Positions 6,258 through 6,335 of a stretch of DNA of 6,335 bases are shown here, piece by piece. The stretch comes from Lentisphaerota bacterium. Lineage in GTDB: Bacteria; Verrucomicrobiota; Lentisphaeria; Oligosphaerales; Oligosphaeraceae. The notes beneath the pieces are model-generated. The model searched no databases. It had not been told where the DNA came from and saw only the letters and a list, made by a program, of their open reading frames with translations. The translations under genes were made by a program, and so were the position numbers. The stretch's first letter is position 1, and each line of letters starts with the position of its first letter. The stretch covers positions 1 to 6,335 of the forward strand of contig JAAZKQ010000187.1 in assembly GCA_012799755.1 (NCBI GenBank), written 5' to 3'.

Positions 6258-6335
6258 CTTGCTGCCAAAACATCTTTTCCCTGGCATTTGAGCGCTGAAA
6301 GCGCGAGCTATGATAGCCCAGGGCAAAGCGACGCC
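6258..6335. other. Non-coding tail with small palindromes
   Basis: No supported gene is seen. Two minor inverted repeats are present: GCGCT/AGCGC (6292-6296 and 6300-6304) and GCTA/TAGC (6307-6310 and 6314-6317). They are short enough to occur by chance. The next gene, or a regulatory region for it, probably begins beyond the window. Confidence 0.5.

Noticed and set aside
4923..6326. 467-codon open frame on the minus strand over GH5 copy B, with a similar 351-codon one over copy A (3043-4098)
   Set aside because: Both lie antisense to well-supported GH5 genes in the same relative frame, as expected from GC-biased codon use. The translations show no recognisable domain, and the copy A version is much shorter, so they are mirror frames.

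Overview
This is a GC-rich bacterial fragment in which every recognisable gene lies on the + strand. It holds the 3' part of a metallophosphoesterase gene, then a tight run of four genes: a PfkB-family 2-keto-3-deoxygluconate (KDG) kinase, a KDPG/KDPGal-type aldolase, and two tandem paralogous secreted glycoside hydrolases that look like family GH5. The KDG-kinase variant, the strong Shine-Dalgarno sites and the multiplied secreted GH5 enzymes would suit a polysaccharide-degrading Gram-negative such as a Verrucomicrobiota/Lentisphaerota (PVC) member. That placement is a guess from gene style; the window contains no phylogenetic marker.

Layout: positions 3-791 hold the metallophosphoesterase, whose reading frame is open to the left edge. 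A 64-bp gap follows, then kdgK (856-1956), a 27-bp gap, and the aldolase (1984-2616). After a 66-bp gap comes GH5 copy A (2683-4287). The 275-bp spacer 4288-4562 contains a decayed copy of the aldolase 3' end. GH5 copy B (4563-6173) follows. The last 162 bp are non-coding and carry several short inverted repeats, one of them a perfect 10-bp stem just after the last stop.

The main structural result is that about 1.83 kb (aldolase 3' end, leader and whole GH5 gene) has been tandemly duplicated. The second unit begins with a frameshifted aldolase fossil of about 165 bp, while its GH5 gene stays intact. By hand alignment the two GH5 proteins differ at roughly 65 of about 534 positions, so they are about 88% identical. 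Nucleotide divergence between the copies is uneven: one internal stretch is almost identical even at silent positions, which suggests gene conversion or recombination.

Working model (inference): the GH5 enzymes are exported and cut a polysaccharide outside the cytoplasm. The kinase and aldolase form a cytoplasmic KDG to KDPG (or KDGal to KDPGal) to pyruvate plus glyceraldehyde-3-phosphate route for sugar acids. Short spacings and the common strand suggest one operon. No wholly new system is evident; the interest lies in the duplication history and in coupling a secreted GH5 pair to a sugar-acid route.
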